This document shows, piece after piece, positions 1 to 7,389 of a DNA stretch of 8,735 nucleotides (positions are counted from its first letter, which is position 1; every line of letters starts with the position of its first letter). The stretch is from Oscillospiraceae bacterium (GTDB lineage Bacteria > Bacillota > Clostridia > Oscillospirales > Oscillospiraceae). Position numbers and translations under genes: made by a program. The stretch is taken from contig JAFRUW010000027.1 of NCBI GenBank assembly GCA_017438675.1, positions 1-8,735 on the forward strand, in the 5' to 3' direction. The notes beneath the pieces are model-generated. The model did no database searches. It worked only from the letters and a program-made list of their open reading frames with translations, and was not told where the DNA came from.

Positions 1-737
1 ATGACAAGGACGTGCATGCCGAGAGTGTAGGCCAGATACTCTGCGCAGGTGATGGCCATACGGGGGGTGGCTATACGCTCGACTGCCGGGTCGTCCGCAA
101 GGTTTATAAACATGACGGAGCGCTCGATGGAGCCGGTGCGCTTGAAGTCCTCTGTAAAGAACTGGGCCTCTTCAAAGGTGATGCCCATGGCGGCGAATAC
201 AACGGCGAAATCGTCGTCAGTGCCGCGAACCTTTGCCTGACGTGCGATCTGAGCCGCAAGCTCGGCGTGGGGCAGACCGGAGCCGGAGAAGATGGGCAGC
301 TTCTGGCCGCGGACCAGGGTATTCAGACCGTCGATGGCGGAGACGCCCGTCTGGATGAACTCGGCGGGGTAGTCGCGGGCAGCGGGGTTCATGGGAAGGC
401 CGTTAATGTTGCGCTTTTCGGCGGTGATGATGCTTCCGCCGCCGTCGATGGGCTTGCCGGTGCCGGAGAAGATGCGGCCGATCATGTCGGGGCCCACGGG
501 AAGCTCAAGGCTGTGGCCCAGGAAACGGGCCTTGGAGTTGGAGATCTGAAGTCCCTGAGTGCCTTCGAACATCTGAACCAGGGCGGTGTTTCCGCTGAGC
601 TCAAGGACCTTTCCGAGACGGATGCTGCCGTCGTTCTCGCGGATCTCAACCAGCTCGTCGTACTTTACGTCCTCGACGCATTCGACCAGCATAAGGGGGC
701 CGACGCTTTCTCTTATGGTCTTATAATCTCTTCTCAT
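1..737 (-). CDS. ntpB: V-type ATP synthase subunit B, 3' part cut by window edge
   Basis: Non-catalytic nucleotide-binding subunit of the A3B3 head of a V/A-type rotary ATPase, on the cytoplasmic side of the membrane. The visible 245 codons are the N-terminal half; the family is usually about 460 residues, so the C-terminal half, including the arginine finger that reaches into the A subunit's active site, lies off the left edge. Visible parts are the N-terminal beta-barrel (about 1-75) and the start of the nucleotide-binding domain. The motif GSGLPHAEL (residues 152-160) stands where A has its P-loop; this degenerate loop lacking GKT is typical of B. The start is ATG at 737-735, overlapping the subunit A stop as ATGA. 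A strong Shine-Dalgarno, GGAGGTGA (751-744), sits 6 nt upstream inside the subunit A gene. Translational coupling to A is likely, fitting the 3:3 stoichiometry. The identification is very secure. Confidence 0.97.
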   Translation of the reverse strand, partial: MRRDYKTIRESVGPLMLVECVEDVKYDELVEIRENDGSIRLGKVLELSGNTALVQMFEGTQGLQISNSKARFLGHSLELPVGPDMIGRIFSGTGKPIDGGGSIITAEKRNINGLPMNPAARDYPAEFIQTGVSAIDGLNTLVRGQKLPIFSGSGLPHAELAAQIARQAKVRGTDDDFAVVFAAMGITFEEAQFFTEDFKRTGSIERSVMFINLADDPAVERIATPRMAITCAEYLAYTLGMHVLV

Positions 738-2515
738 GCCGCGTCACCTCCGCTTCTGATTTCGGCAAATTCCCGTCTCATTTCCTGATCCAGCTCTTCA
801 TAGAAGCCGTCCCACTTGTTGTCGGGTTCGTATTTCATACGGGCTATCATGCCGAGTACGCCCATGTTGATGATCTTTCTGTATTCCGCGCCGGCTCTCA
901 GAGCGTCGCGGCTTCTGTGATACCAGCCCAGGATTGCGGCGACCATCTGCGCCTGCTTTTTGGGCGGCGTATAGGTGTCCACCTCACGGAAGGAGTCCTG
1001 CTGGAGGAAGTCCTCACGGATGAGTCTCGCGCAGTCAAGGGTCAGCCTATCCTTCTCGCTGAGGGCGTCAAAGCCCACAAGACGGACGATCTCGTTGAGC
1101 TCCGCTTCCTGCTGGAGGAGGAATTTTACTTCCGCCACCTGGGAGCTCCAGTTCTCGTCGATGTTTTCGGTGAAGTAATTGCCCAGCTTCTGGTCGTAAA
1201 GGGAATAGCTCTTCAGCCAGTCGATGGCGGGGAAGTGACGCTGATAGGCCAGCTCCGCGCTGAGGCCCCAGAAGACCTTGACGATACGCAGCGTGGCCTG
1301 GCTGACAGGCTCACTGGTGTCGCCGCCGGGAGGCGATACGGCGCCGATAGCGGTGACCGCGCCCTCGCGGTTGTCCTTGCCGTTGCAGATGACGGCGCCT
1401 GCGCGCTCGTAGAACTCGGCAAGTCTGGTGGACAGATAGGCGGGGTAGCCTTCTTCACCGGGCATTTCCTCAAGACGGCCGGACATCTCACGGAGGGCCT
1501 CGGCCCAGCGGGAGGTGGAGTCGGCTATGATGGCCGCCTTATAGCCCATATCGCGGAAATACTCCGCTATTGTGATGCCTGTGTAGATGGACGCCTCACG
1601 GGCGGCAACAGGCATGTCGGATGTGTTTGCGATAAGAACCGTTCTCTTCATAAGGGAGAGGCCGGTGCGGGGGTCGTGAAGCTCCGGGAATTCCTTCAGA
1701 ACGTCGGTCATCTCATTGCCGCGCTCGCCGCAGCCGATATAGATGATGATGTCGGCGTCGGCCCACTTTGCAAGCTGATGCTGAACGACGGTCTTGCCGG
1801 AACCGAAGGGGCCGGGGATACATGCGATACCGCCCTTGGCAATGGGGAACAGGGTGTCGATGTTCCTCTGACCGGTGACCATGGGGGCATCGGGAATGAC
1901 CTTTTTCTGATAAGGTCTTCTCACGCGGACGGGCCACTTCTGGAGCATCTGGATCTCATGGATCTTACCCTTTTTGTCCTTGATCTTCGCAATGGTATCG
2001 ACTATCGTGGCGTTGCCGCTGTACAGCCACTCCAGCTTGCCGGAGATGCCGTTGGGCACCATGATGCGCTGGGTGACGGCGGGAGTTTCGTCAACCGTAC
2101 CGAGAATGTCGCCGGGTATGACTTCGTCACCGACTCTGGCATAGGGAACGAAATCCCACTTCTTCTCTCTGTCCAGCTTGGGTACGTCGATACCTCTTGA
2201 AATACGGTCGCCGGAGACCTTGTAGATTTCCGTAAGGGGTCTCTCGATACCGTCGTAAATACCCTCGATAAGACCGGGGGCAAGCTCGACCGTCAGAGGT
2301 TCGCCGGTCATATAGACAGGCTCGCCCGGGCCGATGCCGGCTGTGTCTTCATAAACCTGTATGGACGCCTTGTCCCCGCGGAGCTCGATGATCTCGCCGA
2401 TGAGCTGCTTTTCGCTGACGCGGACAACGTCGTGCATGTGGACATCCCGCATTCCGGTAGCCACTATGAGGGGGCCGGCTACCTTATATATAGTTCCTGT
2501 TTTTTTATCGTGCAT
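734..2515 (-). CDS. ntpA: V-type ATP synthase catalytic subunit A
   Basis: Catalytic subunit of the V/A-type ATPase, which hydrolyses or makes ATP in the A3B3 head. It is 593 residues, a normal length. In order it shows an N-terminal barrel (opening [13 protein letters not shown]), the non-homologous insert typical of A subunits (about 105-195), the P-loop GPFGSGKT (235-242), the catalytic glutamate in GCGERGNEM (E264), [13 protein letters not shown] downstream, and a helical C-terminal domain. All catalytic residues I can check are intact. I chose the ATG at 2515. An in-frame TTG at 2551 would add 12 residues, but it overlaps the end of the subunit F gene and family members begin close to the chosen site. 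The likely ribosome site is AGGTG (2531-2527), with AGGAAGG further upstream. The gap to the subunit F stop is 22 nt and the 3' end overlaps subunit B by 4 nt. Confidence 0.98.
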   Translation of the reverse strand: MHDKKTGTIYKVAGPLIVATGMRDVHMHDVVRVSEKQLIGEIIELRGDKASIQVYEDTAGIGPGEPVYMTGEPLTVELAPGLIEGIYDGIERPLTEIYKVSGDRISRGIDVPKLDREKKWDFVPYARVGDEVIPGDILGTVDETPAVTQRIMVPNGISGKLEWLYSGNATIVDTIAKIKDKKGKIHEIQMLQKWPVRVRRPYQKKVIPDAPMVTGQRNIDTLFPIAKGGIACIPGPFGSGKTVVQHQLAKWADADIIIYIGCGERGNEMTDVLKEFPELHDPRTGLSLMKRTVLIANTSDMPVAAREASIYTGITIAEYFRDMGYKAAIIADSTSRWAEALREMSGRLEEMPGEEGYPAYLSTRLAEFYERAGAVICNGKDNREGAVTAIGAVSPPGGDTSEPVSQATLRIVKVFWGLSAELAYQRHFPAIDWLKSYSLYDQKLGNYFTENIDENWSSQVAEVKFLLQQEAELNEIVRLVGFDALSEKDRLTLDCARLIREDFLQQDSFREVDTYTPPKKQAQMVAAILGWYHRSRDALRAGAEYRKIINMGVLGMIARMKYEPDNKWDGFYEELDQEMRREFAEIRSGGDAA

Positions 2516-2537
2516 ATTGTCTGGGGCACCTGCCTTC

Positions 2538-2861
2538 CTACTCTTTATCAAATATATTGGTTCCTATGGCCTTCTCCATGTTGATCCGAACCTTTTCCAA
2601 ACCGTAGCCGGTGGAACCCGTCCGCTCCGGTATAGGCAGGATCAGGGGGTAGGCCTGAGCTCTGTACTTTTTGAGATCCTCCTCAAGGAGCGCCGCGTAA
2701 TTTTCAGTCAGGAAAATCACGTTGTAGCCGCCCCGGACGAGACGCCTTATGGCGTTTGAAGCCTCCTCCACGTTCTCCACGGAGACCGCTTCAACACCGG
2801 CGGTATTGAACAGTACGACGGAGGAATGCTCGCCCACAGCGGCAGCTTTAACTTTACTCAT
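2538..2861 (-). CDS. ntpG: V-type ATP synthase subunit F (central stalk)
   Basis: Small central-stalk subunit that binds subunit D and turns with the rotor. The symbol follows the E. hirae scheme, in which ntpG encodes V-type subunit F. The 107-residue product is close to the usual size of just over 100. It has the alternating strand/helix pattern of the family's Rossmann-like domain: strand AAAVG (6-10), strand VIFLTE, then LILPIPE. The gene starts at ATG 2861-2859 behind GGGAGGT (2872-2866), spaced 4 nt. Its first 8 nt overlap the end of subunit C, suggesting coupled translation. The position between C and A matches the canonical operon and supports the call, since the family is short and diverged in sequence. 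Confidence 0.93.
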   Translation of the reverse strand: MSKVKAAAVGEHSSVVLFNTAGVEAVSVENVEEASNAIRRLVRGGYNVIFLTENYAALLEEDLKKYRAQAYPLILPIPERTGSTGYGLEKVRINMEKAIGTNIFDKE

Positions 2862-3720
2862 CGTTACCTCCCGTCGCCTCCTGGCTCTTTCTGGCGAACA
2901 GCAGCCTCAAAGCCGCCGCCTCGTTCTTCTTCTGGAAATAGTACTGGGCCAGAACACCCATTCCGTCGTCGTAACCCAGATCCGTGAGAACGCTCGAGAG
3001 CCTTCTGTTTACATCCTGCAGAATCTCGTCGTCGGTGCGTTTGTCGTCCTTCGCCCTGTACTCCGAGAAGCTCACCGGCAGATAGGCAAAATCCTCCGCC
3101 TCTCTGCCCAGCCGTTTCATCCTCATTCTTATAAGACGGTTCCTTCCGGCGCCGTACTCGGTGAGGAGATTTTTCAAAGCGGAGCAGTGCTTCTTTGCCG
3201 CTCCCTCCACCGCGTGGTTAAACATGGCGTTGTCCACCGTGCAGGAGATAAGGAAGGGATCTTCCATATCGCCGACGCCCTCCAGCTCCCGCTCAAGATC
3301 CTTGCCGAGAAGGCTGAAATCCTCGGTCTCGGCGCATATTCTGAGAAGCTCCGGTGAAAAGCTGCCCTCCACTAAGGGGAGATTGTCCATGTGGCCCTTT
3401 ACCAGCTTTGACTTCAAAAACAGCTTGAGATTCAGGGCATCCTCCTCAAAGAAGAGGAGATTCGTCAGTTCCTCGTCGGGAGCAAGCTCCAGAATGAAGG
3501 AAACCGCCCTCTGCATCTCCTTGTCGATGGAGTCCCGGACTGTCTCGCCCTCCTCGGCTTTGGGATAACCGTATTCCTCAAGAAGCTTTACGGCGCCCGC
3601 AAGATCCGCCTCTCTCAGGCGGCTCCACTGCTCCCCGGTGAGGACGGGATGGCTTGTCGCCTTTATGCGGCCGATGGCGTATTCATAAGACTTTTTGCCG
3701 TAAGCATTATATTCACCCAT
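2854..3720 (-). CDS. ntpC: V-type ATP synthase subunit C (central-stalk adaptor)
   Basis: Funnel-shaped adaptor of the V-ATPase AC39/d family that seats the central stalk (D-F) on the K ring. The protein is 288 residues, mostly predicted helix. It opens with YAYGxx-like and AIGRIKA segments (about 5-20), then LREADLAGAVKLLEEYGY (35-52), both typical of the family. It ends in a basic helix around AALRLLFARK. Family members are commonly about 320-340 residues, so this copy is somewhat short, mainly because it stops soon after the last recognisable helix; I see no frameshift. The ATG at 3720 lies 7 nt after the subunit E stop. The only nearby ribosome site is weak (AGTGAG, 3732-3727), so translation may depend on ribosomes arriving from subunit E. 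It overlaps subunit F by 8 nt at its 3' end. Confidence 0.92.
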   Translation of the reverse strand: MGEYNAYGKKSYEYAIGRIKATSHPVLTGEQWSRLREADLAGAVKLLEEYGYPKAEEGETVRDSIDKEMQRAVSFILELAPDEELTNLLFFEEDALNLKLFLKSKLVKGHMDNLPLVEGSFSPELLRICAETEDFSLLGKDLERELEGVGDMEDPFLISCTVDNAMFNHAVEGAAKKHCSALKNLLTEYGAGRNRLIRMRMKRLGREAEDFAYLPVSFSEYRAKDDKRTDDEILQDVNRRLSSVLTDLGYDDGMGVLAQYYFQKKNEAAALRLLFARKSQEATGGNDE

Positions 3721-3727
3721 ACGGCGC

Positions 3728-4390
3728 TCACTTTCTTCCGAACAGACTGTCTGCTATCTCTTTTTCGTTCTGCTCGAAGATCTCGTCCAAAATAGCGTCA
3801 TAGGAAAGGTCGATGTCGTACTCGTCGCCGCAGAGGATGACGCCGCCGTCGATATCGGCAGGCTCGTCGGAAACGGAGACGGACACCTTTTCGTTCCTCT
3901 CATCGGAAATCAGCTTGCTCCAGTAATCGCCCAGAAGCTTGTCGCGGAAGATGAGAGATTTCTTCTCGCCGAAATTGTCGGCGCAGAAGGTCTTGCTTTT
4001 AAACTTGGGAAGGTCGCGCTGGGAAGCCTTCACAGTCACGGCGCCGTTCATGGCGTACTGGCTGATGAGCTTTGTAAAGAGTTCGCCCCAGTCTTTGTCG
4101 CTCAGATTCATGAGCATTTTCTTTGCTGCCTCTTTGGCCTTGTCCAAGAGGTCGTGCTTGGTGTTCAGATAGCTGATCCTGTTGTCCAGCTCAGCCTCCT
4201 GAACGCCGCCCCTGAGGATAAGCTCCGCCTGGGAGGCGCCGCGCCCGGTGATGGCGTCGGCCTTTTCCTGGGCCTCGGCCATGATTGAGTCTCTCAGAGC
4301 CTCCGCCTCCGCCTTCCCGGCGTTGGCGATGGCCTCGACCTCCGCGGCAGCTTTATCCTGGATTTTCTTTATAACAGTTTCTGCACTCAT
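3728..4390 (-). CDS. ntpE: V-type ATP synthase subunit E (peripheral stalk)
   Basis: Peripheral-stalk subunit that pairs with subunit G/H and holds the A3B3 head against rotation. It is 220 residues. The N-terminal half (about 1-95) is a long charged, alanine-rich coiled coil (for example AAAEVEAIANAGKAEAEAL). The C-terminal globular domain (about 98-220) carries the family-like segment DIDGGVILCGDEYDIDLSYD followed by an amphipathic terminal helix ending DSLFGRK. The start is ATG 4390-4388 with a strong AGGAGGG site (4406-4400) 9 nt upstream. There is a 38-nt gap from the subunit K stop, the longest inside the operon, containing this ribosome site and a small CCGTACGG palindrome (4418-4425). 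Coiled-coil proteins are easily confused with one another, but the C-terminal domain and operon position settle the call. Confidence 0.93.
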   Translation of the reverse strand: MSAETVIKKIQDKAAAEVEAIANAGKAEAEALRDSIMAEAQEKADAITGRGASQAELILRGGVQEAELDNRISYLNTKHDLLDKAKEAAKKMLMNLSDKDWGELFTKLISQYAMNGAVTVKASQRDLPKFKSKTFCADNFGEKKSLIFRDKLLGDYWSKLISDERNEKVSVSVSDEPADIDGGVILCGDEYDIDLSYDAILDEIFEQNEKEIADSLFGRK

Positions 4391-4428
4391 ATGGTAATTC
4401 CCTCCTGCTTGTTCATCCCGTACGGCTG

Positions 4429-4905
4429 TCAGATGGTGATGCCGAACATCAGAAGGATGGAAGCCAGAAGAGCAAGGATAGCGTATGTCTCAACAAGAGC
4501 GGTCATTGTGATACCCTTACCGGAAGCGTCGGGCTGCTTGCCGGTCATGTGGATGGCCGCAACAGCCGCCTTGCCCTGGCAAATACCGGAGATAAGACCG
4601 ACAACAGCCATGGGAAGCGCCGCGAAGAAGAACTGCCAGCCCTGTGCGGCGGTGAGATTTGCCACGTTGCCGCCAAGGAGGCCGACTCTGACCATGATAA
4701 GGATGGCGATCAGGAAGCCGTAGATGCCCTGGGTGCCGGGGAGAGCCTGAAGGACAAGTACCTTACCGAAGAGATCGGGGTTCTCAGATGTGACCCCGGC
4801 AGAAGCCTTGCCGGCAGCCATAACGCCGACTGCGGAGCCGATGCCCGCCAGAATTGCGCAGAGAGCTGCGCCGCAAACAGTGATTACAATACCGATATTA
4901 GCCAT
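4429..4905 (-). CDS. ntpK: V-type ATP synthase subunit K (rotor ring, Na+-type)
   Basis: Proteolipid that forms the rotating membrane ring and carries the transported ion. The 158 residues contain four hydrophobic helices (about 6-30, 46-73, 90-114, 132-157), the duplicated two-hairpin form also seen in the ~156-residue E. hirae NtpK. The conserved acidic residue is E139 in LVETYAIL of helix 4. Q110 (SGICQGK) and L55, T58, Q59 and Y62 (LPGTQGIYG) match, by my recollection of the E. hirae ring structure, the residues that bind Na+ (L61, T64, Q65, Q110, E139, with Y68 nearby). Only the second hairpin has the carboxylate; Q59 occupies the corresponding place in the first. Start ATG 4905-4903 has GGAGG (4918-4914) 8 nt upstream and overlaps the end of subunit I by 8 nt. 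Sodium specificity is inferred from these residues, not shown. Confidence 0.97.
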   Translation of the reverse strand: MANIGIVITVCGAALCAILAGIGSAVGVMAAGKASAGVTSENPDLFGKVLVLQALPGTQGIYGFLIAILIMVRVGLLGGNVANLTAAQGWQFFFAALPMAVVGLISGICQGKAAVAAIHMTGKQPDASGKGITMTALVETYAILALLASILLMFGITI

Positions 4906-6760
4906 TTTCTTTTCCTCCGTCGTCTTTTAAATCAATATATTTTGTTTGGATTGCAAAAGGCTTGAACAGCCTTCCGTTGCCGTCGTAGAACTTGCTGTAG
5001 AACTCGATGTACTGCAGACGGCAGTCGTGAACGTATGCCGAGAGAAGACCCAGCACAAGGTTGAACACGTGGCCGAAAGCGTAGATCACAAGGGACAGGA
5101 TAAATCCGAATACGTTGCCCTGGATCATTCTGGCCAGCATGTTCATGACCATGCCGACGACGCCTGTCGCCAGCGAAAGGGCAAGGATACGGGAATAGGA
5201 CAAAATGTCGCTCATGTAGCCCGTAACGCCGTAGAGGCCCAGAAGACCTCCCGTGGCCTTTCCGAAGATGCCCTTCTTTTCCCTGCCGGCTGTAAACAGA
5301 ACGATGAGGGCGCCGGCAATGGCAAGGATCATACCGACGGTCTTTGTCTGCTTAAGGAACAGCAGGCCCAGACCTGTTATGACCATTATCCACGACACCT
5401 GATCGAATATGGCGTCCCAGACCCTTCCGGCCTTCACGTCATAGACTATCTTGGTGATCATGCCCGTAAAGATATGCAGTACGCCGATTATCAGCGTCAG
5501 GATCAGCATTTTCAGGGGATCGTTCATGGGGGAGAACAGGATGGGATGCCATGTCTCACCGAAGTAGCTGCCGAACAGGACGCCGCATATCATGGTGGTT
5601 ATGGATGAATAGATAATAACATTGAAAAGCTTTTCGGTGGTGCCCTTGGGCTGCATCAGCTTTTTCAGGATGAGACCCAGAACCACCATCATAAGACCGT
5701 AGCCCGCGTCGCCCATCATGAGGCCGAATATTATCCAGTACCAGGGGGCCATTACGGGGTTGGGGTCGTTGTCACCGTACATGGGTACGCTGAACATGTT
5801 GGTGATGCCTTCAAACTGGCTTGTAAGATAGTTGTTGCGCATCTGGGAAGGGGGCTTTTCGTCGGGAAGGGGGTCCCGGGTCTGCAAATCGTAGGCGTCG
5901 GTCACCTTCGCAACGGTCTTTTCCACCTTCTTCACCTTGTCCTCCGGCACCCAGCCCTCAATGACTACGGTGGCGTCGGTCTCGGTAAAGGGAGCGGCCT
6001 CTCTCTCACTCTCCGCCCTGAACTGCTCGTATAAAAGCTCAGGCGCATCGGTTTCCGCCGAGAGGGCTTTCAGCTCCTCATTCATGGTCATCAGTGTCGC
6101 ATTGTTTTCGGTTATGCTTTCGTTTAAGGCCCTGATCCTATCCGCCACCTTGCCGCCCTTTAACGGGAGCGCGGCGCGTTCAAATCCGGCGTCAAATAAT
6201 CTGGAAAGATTTTCGCCTTTGAGACTGACAGCAATCATGTATTCCCTGACGCCGTCGCTCGATACCGTCTGCAGCTCGGCGCCGCAGGCTTCGGCAGCTT
6301 CCCGGCAGGCTTCAAGATCGCCCACCGCGGCGCTTCCCGTGACGCTTGACGTATACTCGGTATCGCCTATGTCCTCCACGGGTACCGTGAGATCCTGCCA
6401 CGGCGTGAGCTGAGCCACGGTCTGCCGATCCTTTTCCACTGCGGACTCCGTTTCGGAAATCTTCTTTAAGAGGGCTTCCATCCGTCCCGCAGTCACAAGA
6501 TCGTTTGTACGGTCGCCTTCGAATTCCGACTCGGTCACTTCGGGATTCGGGGCGAACAGGGGCTTTTTCTCCTTGTAGGGCTTTACGTCCTTAATGAGCT
6601 TCTCCATACGGCGCATATTCTGCCCCGCGGAGGGCTCGATATGGGTACTGTCCTCGGTCTCACAAAGCATAATCTCCCCGCACTTCTGCAGTGCCGTCAG
6701 CAGCTTATCCCTGTCCTCCTTCATGCAGATAATGGACAGGTACTTCATGGACGCGATCAA
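4898..6760 (-). CDS. ntpI: V-type ATP synthase subunit I (membrane stator, a-like)
   Basis: Stator membrane subunit that forms the ion half-channels beside the K ring and anchors the peripheral stalks. At 620 residues it is in the usual range. Residues 1 to about 335 form the cytoplasmic domain, with coiled-coil stretches (about 85-115 and 205-255). At least seven hydrophobic segments follow (about 336-368, 377-400, 416-440, 451-470, 474-492, 515-546, 549-578). The hallmark SYSRILAL gives R524, an arginine expected to face the ring; a second conserved arginine is R581 in HDCRLQYIEF. The best start is TTG at 6760-6758: GAGGTGA (6773-6767) is 6 nt upstream and an in-frame stop (6766-6764) excludes anything longer. 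The alternative in-frame ATG (6748) would be 18 nt from that site and drop four residues. Confidence 0.97.
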   Translation of the reverse strand: MIASMKYLSIICMKEDRDKLLTALQKCGEIMLCETEDSTHIEPSAGQNMRRMEKLIKDVKPYKEKKPLFAPNPEVTESEFEGDRTNDLVTAGRMEALLKKISETESAVEKDRQTVAQLTPWQDLTVPVEDIGDTEYTSSVTGSAAVGDLEACREAAEACGAELQTVSSDGVREYMIAVSLKGENLSRLFDAGFERAALPLKGGKVADRIRALNESITENNATLMTMNEELKALSAETDAPELLYEQFRAESEREAAPFTETDATVVIEGWVPEDKVKKVEKTVAKVTDAYDLQTRDPLPDEKPPSQMRNNYLTSQFEGITNMFSVPMYGDNDPNPVMAPWYWIIFGLMMGDAGYGLMMVVLGLILKKLMQPKGTTEKLFNVIIYSSITTMICGVLFGSYFGETWHPILFSPMNDPLKMLILTLIIGVLHIFTGMITKIVYDVKAGRVWDAIFDQVSWIMVITGLGLLFLKQTKTVGMILAIAGALIVLFTAGREKKGIFGKATGGLLGLYGVTGYMSDILSYSRILALSLATGVVGMVMNMLARMIQGNVFGFILSLVIYAFGHVFNLVLGLLSAYVHDCRLQYIEFYSKFYDGNGRLFKPFAIQTKYIDLKDDGGKENG

Positions 6761-6766
6761 TATTCA

Positions 6767-6773
6767 TCACCTC
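6767..6773 (-). promoter_or_regulatory. Ribosome binding site deciding a TTG start of subunit I
   Basis: GAGGTGA on the minus strand, 6 nt before the TTG at 6760. An ATG at 6767-6765 overlaps the site but is out of frame with subunit I and opens only about 20 codons. This placement is the reason for preferring TTG over the internal ATG at 6748. Confidence 0.75.
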
Positions 6774-6793
6774 GCTTATCCTGTGCAGCACGC

Positions 6794-7093
6794 TTAAAGC
6801 TTGGAAAGCACAAGCTTTACTGCGTTTGCCTCATTGCCGGACGCGGTTTTTCTCAGCGCGGCATTCTCTGCCTCGCCCTTTGCGCGGATTGCCTTCGCCT
6901 TTTCGCCGGCCTCTTTTTCGGCGGCTGCCACGGCCTTCGCCGCGTCCGTCTTGGCCTTCGCTATGAGAATATCCGCATCCCTTCTGGCATCGCTTTCAGC
7001 CTGTGCCAGCGCGGAATCGGCAGCGGCCTTGGCCTTCTGCTTCAGCTCCGCGGCCATTGCTTCAGCTTCCCTGATTTTTTCCAATGCTTCCAT
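6794..7093 (-). CDS. ntpF: V-type ATP synthase subunit G/H (peripheral-stalk coiled coil)
   Basis: First gene of the operon. It encodes a 99-residue, almost wholly helical protein rich in Ala, Lys and Glu, beginning MEALEKIREAEAMAAELK and running as a charged coiled coil to about residue 85. This is the form of the peripheral-stalk partner of subunit E (called NtpF in E. hirae, subunit G or H elsewhere). Low-complexity coiled coils are hard to assign by sequence alone, but the place directly before subunit I is diagnostic. The ATG at 7093-7091 has GAAAGAAGGG upstream, with AAGG 6 nt from the start. The frame stays open upstream to 7258, but those codons run through the predicted promoter and leader and have no good ribosome site, so they are left out. 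The gap to subunit I is 33 nt. Confidence 0.9.
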   Translation of the reverse strand: MEALEKIREAEAMAAELKQKAKAAADSALAQAESDARRDADILIAKAKTDAAKAVAAAEKEAGEKAKAIRAKGEAENAALRKTASGNEANAVKLVLSKL

Positions 7094-7223
7094 CTGATCC
7101 CTTCTTTCAAGTAAAATATGGTCAGTCATTGCCCTGGCCGAAACAGTCGGAAATGCGATCGCCCGCCCGGCGGCAGGCGCCGGTTTCCGCTCCCGTTTCC
7201 GGCAGGCGCAGTATTTGCATACG
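7094..7223 (-). other. GC-rich 5' leader of the ATPase operon
   Basis: Untranslated leader of about 130 nt between the predicted transcription start (about 7223) and subunit G/H. It holds a perfect 6-bp hairpin (CCGGCG, 5-nt loop, CGCCGG; 7167-7183). A competing 5-bp pairing joins 7179-7183 with 7199-7203 and shares bases with the first hairpin, so the two cannot form together. A 10-nt direct repeat also lies here (listed separately). No run of U follows either hairpin, so neither looks like an intrinsic terminator. A regulatory role is possible but unproven. An open frame of 32 codons (7220-7122) is present without a usable ribosome site. I recognise no known riboswitch. Confidence 0.45.
7171..7209. 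repeat. 10-nt direct repeat in the operon leader
   Basis: CGGCAGGCGC occurs exactly at 7171-7180 and again at 7200-7209, 29 bp apart. The first copy lies inside the 6-bp hairpin and part of the second lies in the competing stem. It could be a protein or RNA binding motif, or chance in GC-rich sequence. Confidence 0.5.
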
Positions 7224-7229
7224 TTATTC

Positions 7230-7258
7230 ATTGTAGCATATTTTCCCCATGTCTTCAA
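7230..7258 (-). promoter_or_regulatory. Sigma-A-type promoter of the ATPase operon
   Basis: On the minus strand TTGAAG (7258-7253, -35) and TACAAT (7235-7230, -10) are separated by exactly 17 bp. TGC directly before the -10 box makes an extended -10. Initiation is expected near 7223, giving a leader of about 130 nt before subunit G/H. Sequence upstream of the -35 is A/T-rich and could act as an UP element. This is a close match to the consensus, but it is a prediction from sequence only. Confidence 0.72.
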
Positions 7259-7316
7259 TATTTTTTACTTCTTTTCTGCATAAAAAAATTCATCACGGCA
7301 ACGTCGGTTTTTCCTA

Positions 7317-7345
7317 TTGAAAAAACGGCGAAAAAAAGGTAAAAT
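7317..7345 (+). promoter_or_regulatory. Sigma-A-type promoter of the DUF1846 gene
   Basis: TTGAAA (7317-7322) and TAAAAT (7340-7345) are separated by exactly 17 bp. Initiation is expected near 7352, giving a leader of about 38 nt before the ATG at 7390. It is divergent from the ATPase promoter, with the two -35 boxes 58 bp apart across an A/T-rich spacer. Confidence 0.72.
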
Positions 7346-7389
7346 AGGCTGTACGTTTATTTTTTCATGAACCGCGGAGGAATAAGGAT

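Noticed and set aside
12..788. 258-codon open frame on the plus strand opposite subunit B
   Set aside because: It is a shadow of subunit B, spans the A/B junction, and shows no recognisable domain or ribosome site.
917..2200. 427-codon open frame on the plus strand opposite the subunit A gene
   Set aside because: It is antisense to a fully conserved catalytic subunit with intact motifs. Its amino-acid make-up reflects the reverse complement of biased codons, and it has no family resemblance.
2516..2551. 12-residue N-terminal extension of subunit A from a TTG at 2551
   Set aside because: It overlaps the end of subunit F, and family members begin near the ATG at 2515.
4418..4425. CCGTACGG palindrome between subunits K and E as a terminator or processing site
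   Set aside because: It is only 8 bp with no loop and no U-run, too small to support a terminator call.
7155..7162. GCGATCGC palindrome in the operon leader
   Set aside because: It is a single 8-bp palindrome in GC-rich sequence with no second copy seen; probably chance.
7094..7258. 55-residue N-terminal extension of subunit G/H
   Set aside because: The extra codons run through the predicted -35 and -10 boxes and the GC-rich leader, and are Cys/Arg/Pro-rich, unlike the coiled-coil protein. The ATG at 7093 has a ribosome site.
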